A DNA stretch of 42,434 nt from Pseudomonadota bacterium (lineage in GTDB: Bacteria > SZUA-182 > DTGQ01). Both the position numbers and the translations under genes were made by a program. The stretch spans positions 1 to 42,434 of the forward strand of contig DAOURK010000025.1 in the NCBI GenBank assembly GCA_030625085.1, read 5' to 3'. The notes below the pieces were generated by a model, which saw only the letters and a list, made by a program, of their open reading frames with translations, had not been told where the DNA came from and ran no database searches. Positions 23,478 to 31,961 of this stretch are shown in pieces. Position 1 is the first letter of the stretch; each line of letters starts with the position of its first letter.

Positions 23478-24080
23478 ATGAATACTACATTTAACATTAA
23501 TATCCTGGCGCCGGGTAAAAAAAAGAAGAAATATCCGGCCTCAAACATGATACTCCTCTTTATGTTACCTCTTATCATTTGGATGCTCGTAGCAGGAGGA
23601 CTCTATTTTTTTTACTATCTGCCCACTTATAAAGTAAGACAAAAACAGCAACAAAATCTGCAAAATTTAAGTTATGAAGAGGCTCGTTTAAAGACCCTAC
23701 ACCGCAAACTCGAAAAGCAACAAACTATGTATCTTGTCGCTTCAAGAGAAAGCATCGATTGGAGCTCTAAATTAATATCTTTTAGCTTAATGATCCCCAA
23801 AGACATTTGGATAAGCAGACTTCTTTTTGTTAAGGATGAAAAATCTAAAAACAAATTACGTTTATTAGATATCTATGGCCAGACTATTTCCATGTCCCAT
23901 AAAGAGTCTTTGGATAAAATTGCAGTCTTCATTGAAAAAATGAACAAAGAGGCAGCTTTTCGCAAAGAATTTTCTCCTTTAGAATTCAATTATTCTCAAC
24001 TACTGGATGCAGAAAACCGCCTCATGAATTTCAAGCTTTCCTCATCGGCGAAATTTGCTCAAAGGACAGATAAACACTAA
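23478..24080 (+). CDS. pilN: PilN-like inner-membrane assembly protein
   Basis: The 200-residue protein starts MNTTFNINILAPG, the short cytoplasmic peptide that docks on PilM (usual form INLLP). A transmembrane helix follows at about 24-47, then a coiled coil and a periplasmic ferredoxin-like domain (SFSLMIPKDIWISRLLF, LLDIYGQTISMSHKESLDKIAVFIEKMN). PilN with PilO aligns the platform under the secretin. The stop overlaps the next ATG by one base (TAATG), implying translational coupling. Confidence 0.82.
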   Translation: MNTTFNINILAPGKKKKKYPASNMILLFMLPLIIWMLVAGGLYFFYYLPTYKVRQKQQQNLQNLSYEEARLKTLHRKLEKQQTMYLVASRESIDWSSKLISFSLMIPKDIWISRLLFVKDEKSKNKLRLLDIYGQTISMSHKESLDKIAVFIEKMNKEAAFRKEFSPLEFNYSQLLDAENRLMNFKLSSSAKFAQRTDKH

Positions 24081-25063
24081 TGGATACATTTACCCCAAAA
24101 ACAATATTAATGATTACTCTCGGAGGATGTCTCCTCATCTGCAGTTTATTTTTTTATCTGTTCTATATTCCTAATCGTAAATTAATTGACAAAAATATCA
24201 CCGATATGAAAGAAGTACGGCAAAAAATCCGTGTAAAATCCTCCCAAGTAACAAAACTTCAAAACGAAATCATATCCTTTGATTCTCCTCATATTTACCT
24301 GAACTATTTTAACAGATTACAGTTATTAGAATCCGAGCGTATCCCCCATTTTTTAAAAGAACTGACCGTAGAAGCAAATAAACTGGGCATCAAATTTATT
24401 TCTGTGGACCCTCAACCTTCTAAAAAAAACACCTTCTATCAAAAATATGTTTTTAGGGTTGAAGTACAAGCTGCCCAGTATTCACAAATGCTCCGTTTTT
24501 TACATTGCATAGAAAACAAATTAAAATTAAATATTGATGAACTGTCTATTCAGCAAGATGTTGAGAGCTCCAACCAATTGCGCGCAAAAATATCTCTTAA
24601 TACATTGGAAACCCATGACAGTCTTTTAAAAAATTTTTATACTATCACTCAAGTAAAAGACTTTTATCAAGACCCCAATTGGCCACATAAGAGAATAAAA
24701 GCTCCCGGTTCGCGTTTCAATGAATCTGAAAAAAAATTTTTAATGGCCCAAGCCATAAAACGCAATCCTTTCGACCGCAGTTTAATGCTGTCATCTTCAC
24801 TACTCAAAAGGGACAAAGCTCTCCAGGTTAAAAAAAATGATACAGAACTTGTATTAAGTGCTATTATGGATTTTCAGGGAGAGCGGATAGCCATCCTTGG
24901 TAATGATCAAGTCAAAAAAGGGGAGATATTAAAAAATACCCAAGTAGGTAATCGATATATAGATATGAAAGTTCTCAGAATTGAAGAAAATTCTATAACT
25001 CTGGGAGATGGGCAAAATAAATATATCTTTAAACTACCTGATAATCCCATTACCTTCAGATAG
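24080..25063 (+). CDS. PilO-like protein with PilP-like C-terminus
   Basis: The protein has 327 residues. A transmembrane helix lies at about 8-30, then a coiled coil and PilO-type domain (FLKELTVEANKLGIKFISVDPQPSKKN...YVFRVEVQAAQYSQMLRFLHCIENK), to about 180. The last 100 residues carry KRNPFDRS, LSAIMDFQGERIAILGNDQVKKGEIL and KVLRIEENSITLGDGQNKYIFKL, the beta-barrel pattern of PilP/MshK/GspC homology domains that bind the secretin. Normally PilO and PilP are separate genes. No lipobox is present, which fits a fused protein anchored through the PilO helix. Confidence 0.75.
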   Translation: MDTFTPKTILMITLGGCLLICSLFFYLFYIPNRKLIDKNITDMKEVRQKIRVKSSQVTKLQNEIISFDSPHIYLNYFNRLQLLESERIPHFLKELTVEANKLGIKFISVDPQPSKKNTFYQKYVFRVEVQAAQYSQMLRFLHCIENKLKLNIDELSIQQDVESSNQLRAKISLNTLETHDSLLKNFYTITQVKDFYQDPNWPHKRIKAPGSRFNESEKKFLMAQAIKRNPFDRSLMLSSSLLKRDKALQVKKNDTELVLSAIMDFQGERIAILGNDQVKKGEILKNTQVGNRYIDMKVLRIEENSITLGDGQNKYIFKLPDNPITFR

Positions 25064-25077
25064 ATAGGGAGATTTAT

Positions 25078-26679
25078 ATGAAGCGTCAGGGAACAAAATT
25101 TAGCCAATGGCTATTATGCATAATAGTTTTCCTCATTCTTTTTCCAATTTTTTTCTTTCCTTACTTTTCATCAGCAGCAAGAAGAAGCCCTTATACCATT
25201 GATGCCCTAGACCATGATTTTCCTTACTTGAATTGTTCTATGCGTGTAATTGATGCCGACGTCAGGGATGTATTACTGGCCTTCGCCAATAAATACGAAT
25301 TAAATATTATTATGAGTGAAGAGGTGAAAGGGGCTATTAGCATCATTATTAATAATATTCCTGTTAAAGAAGCCTTTAAAAATATTTTACAATATTCGGA
25401 CTTGGGATATATAAAAGAAAAAAATGTTTACCGCATTAAGCCGATTGAAATATTGTTAAAAGAAAAAAAATTACATAATAAAACAGCAGATCTTACTACA
25501 GAGATCATTTTTTTAAAACATGCTAATGCACAAAGATTAGCGCCAAAATTTTTGAAATTTAAATCAGATTTACCTGAAGCCCTTATTGATGCCGATAAAT
25601 GGACTAACTCGCTAATTATTAAGGATACACCAAAAAAAATAGAGGAAATCAAAAAAATAATCAGACAATTGGATATCCCTACTCAGGCTGGAGAAAAAGA
25701 ATTTTCAAAGGAATCCTCTAAAATTATTAAACTCCATTATATCAATTGCCAAGATGTGGCTAAAATACAGACTTTAAGGGAAAAAATCAGCACCCACCCA
25801 CAGACTAACTCAGTCATCATTACTGATATAATAGAAAATATTCCCCAGTTAGCCGCCATTATTCAAGGCCTAGACAAACCAATCCGCCAAATCTTGATTG
25901 AAGCTAAAATTGTGGAAACAAATAAAAGCTTCAGTAACTTTTTTGGTATACAATGGGGTGGGCATTATTCGGCCGGTCCGCCATCAGGGAAAAACTTCCC
26001 CTCCGTGTCAATAGGAGGGGCTTTGGGAGGCAGCGATAATTACGCGGTAAATTTGCCTGTCCCGAGTGACCCTTATGGAAGCTTGAATTTTGTAGTAGGG
26101 CATTTGAAGGATAAGGGGGCTCTTAATGTCAGACTGTCGGCCATGGAGGATAGCGGTAATGGACGCATTATTTCCCAGCCGCGGATCATGACCCTGGATA
26201 ATACAAAAGCAACAATTAGTAGTGGTGAAACCATTCAGCTGCCGGCGTCTTCTTCTGAGACAAACATTACTACTGGTGATGCGAAGCAGGAAGAAGGAAC
26301 TTCCGAAATAGAAGCAAAAACCGAATTGGTGGTTACACCCCATATTATTCTAGATGACCAAATTAAACTCAAACTTGACATTAAACGTGATACACCCGAC
26401 TTCACCCGAACCATTAATAACGTTCCAGTTATCATTACTCGAGAGGCTAACACCGAATTAATTATTAGTGACGGCGAGACGGCTGTTATTGGAGGATTGG
26501 CCATTACCGGGACCACCACCCAAAATAAAAGTATCCCCTTATTGAGCCGAATTCCTGTGCTCGGGTGGTTATTTAAAAGTAAGGCCAAAACTTCTGAATA
26601 TGGAGAATTGTTGGTTTTTATTACCCCTCATATTATACAACCACCGGATTACGCCCAATCAGAAGAAAAAAGAAGGTAA
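25078..26679 (+). CDS. Secretin (PilQ/MshL-like)
   Basis: The 533-residue protein has an N-terminal signal segment (about 10-36). A secretin/TonB short N-terminal domain (MRVIDADVRDVLLAFANKYELNIIMSEEVKGAISI) comes next, then N1-like domains (TTEIIFLKHANAQRLAPKF..., NSLIIKDTPKKIEEIKKIIRQLDIP). The secretin core follows: ILIEAKIVETNKSFSNFFGIQWGG, GRIISQPRIMTLDN and VIGGLAITGTTTQNKSIPLLSRIPVLGWLFK. It forms the outer-membrane pore for the pilus. It lacks the AMIN domains of classical PilQ (usually about 700 residues), again fitting MSHA-type MshL. A pilotin is not obvious, though the lipoprotein at 30032 could serve. Confidence 0.88.
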   Translation: MKRQGTKFSQWLLCIIVFLILFPIFFFPYFSSAARRSPYTIDALDHDFPYLNCSMRVIDADVRDVLLAFANKYELNIIMSEEVKGAISIIINNIPVKEAFKNILQYSDLGYIKEKNVYRIKPIEILLKEKKLHNKTADLTTEIIFLKHANAQRLAPKFLKFKSDLPEALIDADKWTNSLIIKDTPKKIEEIKKIIRQLDIPTQAGEKEFSKESSKIIKLHYINCQDVAKIQTLREKISTHPQTNSVIITDIIENIPQLAAIIQGLDKPIRQILIEAKIVETNKSFSNFFGIQWGGHYSAGPPSGKNFPSVSIGGALGGSDNYAVNLPVPSDPYGSLNFVVGHLKDKGALNVRLSAMEDSGNGRIISQPRIMTLDNTKATISSGETIQLPASSSETNITTGDAKQEEGTSEIEAKTELVVTPHIILDDQIKLKLDIKRDTPDFTRTINNVPVIITREANTELIISDGETAVIGGLAITGTTTQNKSIPLLSRIPVLGWLFKSKAKTSEYGELLVFITPHIIQPPDYAQSEEKRR

Positions 26680-26691
26680 GGGTATAGTATT

Positions 26692-28422
26692 ATGTCCAAA
26701 GGATACCTCCAAGAGCATGAATCACTCGGTAATCTTTTGATTAAAAACAATTTAATTACCAAGGGACAACTGGAAGAGGCTTATCACAAACATAAACATA
26801 CGAATGAGCGCTTAGGTGATATCCTGGTAAACATGGACTTAATCTCTGCGGAAGACCTTCTGAAAACTCTCGCCGAACAGCTCCATATTGAATATATTGC
26901 AGGTGAGGGTTTTAAGCAGATTAAGCCTGAGATCGCCCAACTAATCCCGGAATCAATTGCCAGAAAATATTTAGCTCTTACTTTATATAAAGAAAAATCC
27001 CAAATTAAGGTAGCCATGTCGGACCCCTTTGATTTGGTAGCCATTGATGATATTCAAAAAATCACCAAACTTGAGATCAAACCGGCTATCGCCTCTAAAC
27101 GCGATATTGAAGATGCTATTAATCTTTTTTATAAAAAGCGAGAGGAAACCCAAATATTAGAAGTCTTAAAGGACCTGCAAGAGCAACACTTGGAAATCCA
27201 AGAACAAGCCGAAGAAGAGAAAATCGATCTTGAGTCTCTGAAAAGACAGGTTGAAGACGCCCCAATTGTTAAATTAGTAGACTATATTATAAGTAACGCC
27301 ATATCAAAAAGAGCCAGCGATATCCATATTGAACCTACTGAAAAAAAATTAACCATTCGTTATCGTATCGATGGTGTTTTACATGAGGTCCTAACTCCTC
27401 CCAAACAATTGCAATCGGCCATTATTTGCCGCATTAAAATTTTATCAAATCTTGATATAGCCGAACGTCGTCTTCCTCAGGATGGACGATTTACCATTAA
27501 ATTTGGTCAACGCGAAATCGATCTCCGTGTATCGAGTATTCCTACTATCTTCGGGGAAAAAATAGTTCTGCGGCTCCTTGAAAAAAGCACCTTTAATTTT
27601 CGGTTAGAAGAACTGGGACTCGATAGTAATCAGCTAAAAATTTTTAAACATCATATCTATTTGCCCTATGGTATGATTCTTCTAACCGGTCCAACGGGAA
27701 GCGGAAAATCAACAACACTCTATTCCATACTCTCCAGAATACAATCTCCTGAACAAAATATTATTACTATTGAAGACCCGGTTGAATATCAAATTGATGG
27801 GATTAACCAAATTCAAGCCAATTTTAAAATCGGCTTAACCTTTGCTAAAGGATTACGATCAATTCTACGACAAGACCCTGATACAGTTATGGTAGGCGAA
27901 ATCCGGGACCAGGAAACTGCTGAAATGGCCATTCGATCCGCTCTTACCGGACACCTAGTTTTTAGCACGCTTCACACCAATGATGCAGTCGGCAGCCTGG
28001 TGCGATTAATTAATATGGGCATTGAGCCCTTTCTTGTCTGCAGTTCATTGTCCCTGGCAGTTGCTCAAAGATTAGTGCGTCGTATTTGCCCTCATTGCAA
28101 GGAAGCGTATACTCCCAGTGAAACCCTGCTTGAAAGTTTAGGCCTACAACCCGATCGTAATGAACACATTTTTTTTTACCGGGGACGAGGCTGTGAAAAA
28201 TGTAATAATACAGGATATTATTCCAGGATTGGCCTCTTCGAAATATTAGTAATCAATCAATCAATCCGAAACCTGGTTTTACAAAATGCCTTACCCGATA
28301 CAATAAAAAGAAAGGCTTTAGAAAATGGAATGACTCCCCTTTTAGAAAGCGGGCTTCATAAGGTCATTCAAGGAATTACTTCTATAGAAGAAATTTTAAA
28401 AACCTGCATTGAGGAAGAATAA
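26692..28422 (+). CDS. Pilus assembly ATPase (GspE/PilB/MshE family)
   Basis: This 576-residue protein has an N-terminal MshEN-like domain (LGNLLIKNNLITKGQLEEAYHKHK...LGDILVNMDLISAEDLLKTLAEQL), which in relatives binds c-di-GMP. The ATPase core has Walker A GPTGSGKST (about 333-341), the Asp box ITIEDPVEYQIDGINQIQ, Walker B DPDTVMVGEIRD and the His box HLVFSTLHTNDAVG. A four-Cys zinc site (CPHC about 467, CEKC about 501) is typical of assembly, not retraction, ATPases. It energises pilin polymerisation. No PilT-like retraction ATPase is in the window. Confidence 0.92.
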   Translation: MSKGYLQEHESLGNLLIKNNLITKGQLEEAYHKHKHTNERLGDILVNMDLISAEDLLKTLAEQLHIEYIAGEGFKQIKPEIAQLIPESIARKYLALTLYKEKSQIKVAMSDPFDLVAIDDIQKITKLEIKPAIASKRDIEDAINLFYKKREETQILEVLKDLQEQHLEIQEQAEEEKIDLESLKRQVEDAPIVKLVDYIISNAISKRASDIHIEPTEKKLTIRYRIDGVLHEVLTPPKQLQSAIICRIKILSNLDIAERRLPQDGRFTIKFGQREIDLRVSSIPTIFGEKIVLRLLEKSTFNFRLEELGLDSNQLKIFKHHIYLPYGMILLTGPTGSGKSTTLYSILSRIQSPEQNIITIEDPVEYQIDGINQIQANFKIGLTFAKGLRSILRQDPDTVMVGEIRDQETAEMAIRSALTGHLVFSTLHTNDAVGSLVRLINMGIEPFLVCSSLSLAVAQRLVRRICPHCKEAYTPSETLLESLGLQPDRNEHIFFYRGRGCEKCNNTGYYSRIGLFEILVINQSIRNLVLQNALPDTIKRKALENGMTPLLESGLHKVIQGITSIEEILKTCIEEE

Positions 28423-28428
28423 AGGCTT

Positions 28429-29670
28429 ATGCCCCTTTTTCAATACAAAGCCAAGCGATTTGACGGCAAGACTATTACGGGAGTTGTTGAACTTGAAGAT
28501 GAGTTGACCCTCATTGATCGTCTGCATCAAAAAAAAGCAGTCCTCATATCAGTTAAAGAGTTAGAAAGCAATCAGGCAATACCCAAGGCGCGCCCCCTGG
28601 AAAAACTACAAAAAAAATTAAAAAAAGTTTTTAGCCGGGTTACCCACAGTGAAATTCTGCTCTTTACCCATCAGTTAACTGCCATGTTTGGAGCTGGTGT
28701 TCCTTTATCACGATGCTTTGAATCATTGAGCAGGGATTTAAAAAATAAAAAACTGCAGGACATTGTCTCTGATATTAATCGTGACATTGAAACTGGAGAT
28801 GACCTGTCGGAAGCATTGGCCAAACATCCCCATGTTTTCAACAAATTATATATTAATATGATCCATGCCGGCGAGGCAAGCGGGACACTTTCGCTCATTC
28901 TTAGTCAGTTAGCTTTTTATCTGCAAAATACTATGCATATTCGCGGTAAATTAAAGGCGGCCTTAACCTATCCCCTTGTTCTCATCTCCTTTGCTTTACT
29001 GATCACTCTCGGGATGTTGATTTTTATAATACCCCAATTCAGCCAAATGTACAGCCGGCTCAATACTTCTTTGCCCCTCCCAACGCGAATAATGATGAAC
29101 ATCAGTACCAGTATTCAGCATGGATATCTTTTCTATGTGATAATTTTTTTCGTATTATGGCTGTTTTTATGTATCCTTTTACAGACTAATCGAGGACAAT
29201 TCCTTTGGGATAAAATGAAGCTTCGCATCCCTATATTCGGGACCCTCATTTTCAAAGGAATATTTATCCAATTTTCCAGGACCCTTTCCATACTGTTAAA
29301 AAGCGGTCTGCCTATTATCCAATCTATCAAAATTGTTTCCGAATCAATCTCAAATACCTATATTGAAAAAAAAATCGAGGCCTGCTCTCTTAAAATACAA
29401 AGAGGGGCCACTATATCAGAAGCCTTTAGTGAGAGCAAAATCTTCCCGGAACTTATGATCCAAATGATTTCTTCAGGAGAAGAATCAGGGACATTATCTT
29501 CTATGCTGGCCAAAATTGCCGATTTCTATCAAGAACAAATTGATACGGCGGTGGCAACGCTAGGTTCTCTTATTGAGCCAATAATGATTGTGGTTATAGG
29601 CCTGATTGTCGGCTCAATGGCTATATCCGTCTTTTTACCTATCTTCCAAATGGGCGGAGCAATTCATTAA
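28429..29670 (+). CDS. Pilus platform protein (GspF/PilC/MshG family)
   Basis: The 413-residue inner-membrane protein starts MPLFQYKAKRFDGKTITGVVE, the family start. Two homologous T2SSF domains follow: ILLFTHQLTAMFGAGVPLSRCFESL...MIHAGEASGTL and FSRTLSILLKSGLPIIQSIKIVSESI...MISSGEESGTLSSMLAKIADFY. Transmembrane helices lie near 180-200, 230-250 and 380-405. It is the rotary platform linking the ATPase to the growing fibre. It begins 6 bp after the ATPase stop. Confidence 0.92.
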   Translation: MPLFQYKAKRFDGKTITGVVELEDELTLIDRLHQKKAVLISVKELESNQAIPKARPLEKLQKKLKKVFSRVTHSEILLFTHQLTAMFGAGVPLSRCFESLSRDLKNKKLQDIVSDINRDIETGDDLSEALAKHPHVFNKLYINMIHAGEASGTLSLILSQLAFYLQNTMHIRGKLKAALTYPLVLISFALLITLGMLIFIIPQFSQMYSRLNTSLPLPTRIMMNISTSIQHGYLFYVIIFFVLWLFLCILLQTNRGQFLWDKMKLRIPIFGTLIFKGIFIQFSRTLSILLKSGLPIIQSIKIVSESISNTYIEKKIEACSLKIQRGATISEAFSESKIFPELMIQMISSGEESGTLSSMLAKIADFYQEQIDTAVATLGSLIEPIMIVVIGLIVGSMAISVFLPIFQMGGAIH

Positions 29671-29703
29671 TTTGCCAAAATTCATCAAAGGATATATAAT
29701 TGT

Positions 29704-29997
29704 ATGGTAGAAATTCGAAAATATACCGTTAAATCCAAAAAGATCAATTTAAAGGTTGCCATAGTTACTCAGGACACTAAAATTATAGGGACCATTCATA
29801 TCCCCGGTGGAAGACTTACTGATTTTCTGAATGATAAAGGAACCGGAGAGGCTGAATTATTTATTCCTATAACCGACGCTTCCATCTATGCCAAAGGTTC
29901 GGATACCATGCTCTATTTCACAAACTTTCTCAGCATAAACAAACAACATATTACCTTCATTTTCCCATTGGAAGATGATTCAGAGATAAAAAAATAG
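29704..29997 (+). CDS. Small conserved beta-rich protein in the pilus operon
   Basis: This 97-residue soluble protein has no signal peptide. It has a run of beta strands around the motif KIIGTIHIPGGRLTDFLND, with FIPITDASIYAKGSDTMLYF and FLSINKQHITFIFPL after it. I recall the GGRLTDFLN-type motif from an uncharacterised family (possibly DUF6812) found beside MSHA/pilus genes, but cannot confirm it here. Its position between the platform gene and a periplasmic TPR protein on the same strand suggests a cytoplasmic accessory or regulatory role. Confidence 0.6.
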   Translation: MVEIRKYTVKSKKINLKVAIVTQDTKIIGTIHIPGGRLTDFLNDKGTGEAELFIPITDASIYAKGSDTMLYFTNFLSINKQHITFIFPLEDDSEIKK

Positions 29998-30031
29998 ATT
30001 AAAATCAGCTATAAGAAGGGGAGAAAAGTTT

Positions 30032-30865
30032 ATGAAAAAAATAGTACCTTACTTTTTAGTAATATTACCCGTAATTTTTTTATTTTTTATATCAATTTCC
30101 TGTACAAATACTAAAATATCCGAACAAATACAAATGGATATTAATGATTTACAAAATCAATTACTTGTCTATCGAAAAAAACAAAATCAAATGACCGTCA
30201 TACTAGAACAATTACATAGTGAGTTTCTTTTAAACAATGATAAATTCTTGCATCTTGAAAATAGATTACTCAATATTGAAAATTCATATGAATCAATAAT
30301 GAGTCAAACCCCAAAAATACAACCGGCCGAAAACGATCCAATCGCTAAAAAATCCTTTCCAGCCAGAGATTTCGAGATTTCTTCCCTCGAACAAAATCAA
30401 GATTCTCCTAAGAACAATTCTCAAAAATTCATATCTCCCATAACAAAACCGATCAACCACACCTATGATGCCGATAATCTTTACGATCAATCTTTAACTG
30501 ACCTTAAAAAAAATAATATTGAATCGGCTATCAGTGGATTTCAGGAGTTTTTAAAGCTCTTCCCCGGCAGCCAACTCGCTGATAATGCCGAATATTGGCT
30601 AGCTGAGTGCTTTTATAAACAACAAAAATTTGACCTGGCTATAAAACACTTTCAAATGGTAATTGATAGATTTCCTGAGGGAAACAAAGCGCCTGCGGCA
30701 ACACTCAAATTAGGATACACATATTGTAACATTGGCGATTATAATAAATCCCTTGCTTATTTAAAAACTATTATGGAAAAATATCCCGATAGCCAAGAAA
30801 TGATTCTGGCCAAAAAAAAGACTAACGAAATCATATCCATGCTCAGCAATATTAATCATAAGTAA
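30032..30865 (+). CDS. Lipoprotein with coiled coil and TPR (YbgF/CpoB-like)
   Basis: The 277-residue protein has a signal peptide with lipobox-like ISISC (lipidated Cys about 24). It continues with an N-terminal coiled coil (IQMDINDLQNQLLVYRKKQNQMTVILEQLHSEF) and a disordered linker. Three C-terminal TPR units follow: LYDQSLTDLKKNNIESAISGFQEFLKLFPGSQLADNAEYWLAECFYKQQKFDLAIKHF and successors. This is the YbgF/CpoB layout. In a tol operon it would coordinate cell-wall constriction, but here it follows pilus genes. An alternative is a pilotin-like or MshN-like TPR protein that stabilises the secretin. Confidence 0.75.
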   Translation: MKKIVPYFLVILPVIFLFFISISCTNTKISEQIQMDINDLQNQLLVYRKKQNQMTVILEQLHSEFLLNNDKFLHLENRLLNIENSYESIMSQTPKIQPAENDPIAKKSFPARDFEISSLEQNQDSPKNNSQKFISPITKPINHTYDADNLYDQSLTDLKKNNIESAISGFQEFLKLFPGSQLADNAEYWLAECFYKQQKFDLAIKHFQMVIDRFPEGNKAPAATLKLGYTYCNIGDYNKSLAYLKTIMEKYPDSQEMILAKKKTNEIISMLSNINHK

Positions 30866-30883
30866 AATATAAGGAGCTTCTCC

Positions 30884-31942
30884 ATGGCCAAGGAAAATAA
30901 AAATTTTGGGTTCTTATTTTTTTTATTTATTTGTCTTTTTTTTACCTCAATGCTTTATACTTCTCAAATCCGGGCTGAAAAAATTCCTTCAGTTTACATT
31001 GTAAAAGAAGGAGATACCTTATGGAGTATATCGAACCGATTTTTCAATGACCCCTTTCATTGGCCTAACCTTTGGAAAAGTAATAAATACATTCAAGATC
31101 CGCAATGGATTTATCCCGGGAAACCGCTCTTATTGAAAGAAAAAAAATTGGTCCCCATCAAAATTAAATATCCTGTACACGTGGTGAAAGCTACCAGACC
31201 AGAACCTGTAACCCCTCCACCACCACCCTCGCCGCCAGAATATATAACCGATCGTGATCGAATTGATTCCTGTGGATATATTCTTTCAGAAAAAGAATTT
31301 CAAGCCAGGGAACAGCGTGAAAAATGGGGGACTATTATTGACGGCAAGGAAAAGAAAATTAGTTATAGTTTTCCTGATCTAATTTATATTAACATGGGGC
31401 AACAAGAGGTTTCACCAGGAGATAAATTCACGGCATTTCGTTCGGCAGACACTATTTCTCATCCCACTACAGATAAAAAAATAGGGTATTTAATCCATAT
31501 TTTAGGGATACTTCAGGTACAGGAGGTTTTTGATGAAATTGCCTTGGTAAAAATTATCAAATCATTTTCAGAAATCCATCTTCATGATAGAATTACAACT
31601 TACCGGAAAACTCCTCTTCCGGTTCGTCAGGAAACAAGAAAAAATAGTCAGGGAATGCTTATAGCAAGCAAAGACGGCCGTATTAACCTGGCCGAAAATA
31701 ATATTGTCTTTTTAGATATGGGCAAAAAACACCATATACAGCCGGGAAATTATTTTTACATATACCGACAAGATTCAATTTCAGGGGAAAATAAAACAAG
31801 AAAAAACTTCCCGCAGGTAACGGTAAATGATGTTATTGGGGAATTAGTTGTTCTTAAGACTGAAGAAGATACCTGTACCGCCTTAATCACCAAAAGTAAA
31901 GATATTATTCTTGTGGGATATCAATTTTCCGCCAATCCCTAA
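30884..31942 (+). CDS. Exported LysM peptidoglycan-binding protein
   Basis: The 352-residue protein has a signal peptide (about 10-31) and one LysM domain at about 36-87 (VYIVKEGDTLWSISNRFFNDPFHWPNLWKSN...IYPGKPLLL). The variant WPNLWKSN...DPQWIYPG is common in secreted LysM proteins of Desulfobacterota-like bacteria. A Pro-rich linker (about 110-122) leads to two beta-rich repeats (YINMGQQEVSPGDKFTAFR, VFLDMGKKHHIQPGNYFYIYR), each like a Gly-Asp turn barrel. It probably tethers the assembly machine to peptidoglycan. Last gene of the plus-strand run; a convergent gene begins 19 bp on. Confidence 0.8.
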   Translation: MAKENKNFGFLFFLFICLFFTSMLYTSQIRAEKIPSVYIVKEGDTLWSISNRFFNDPFHWPNLWKSNKYIQDPQWIYPGKPLLLKEKKLVPIKIKYPVHVVKATRPEPVTPPPPPSPPEYITDRDRIDSCGYILSEKEFQAREQREKWGTIIDGKEKKISYSFPDLIYINMGQQEVSPGDKFTAFRSADTISHPTTDKKIGYLIHILGILQVQEVFDEIALVKIIKSFSEIHLHDRITTYRKTPLPVRQETRKNSQGMLIASKDGRINLAENNIVFLDMGKKHHIQPGNYFYIYRQDSISGENKTRKNFPQVTVNDVIGELVVLKTEEDTCTALITKSKDIILVGYQFSANP

Positions 31943-31961
31943 TGAAGGGGAAATAGGTACT

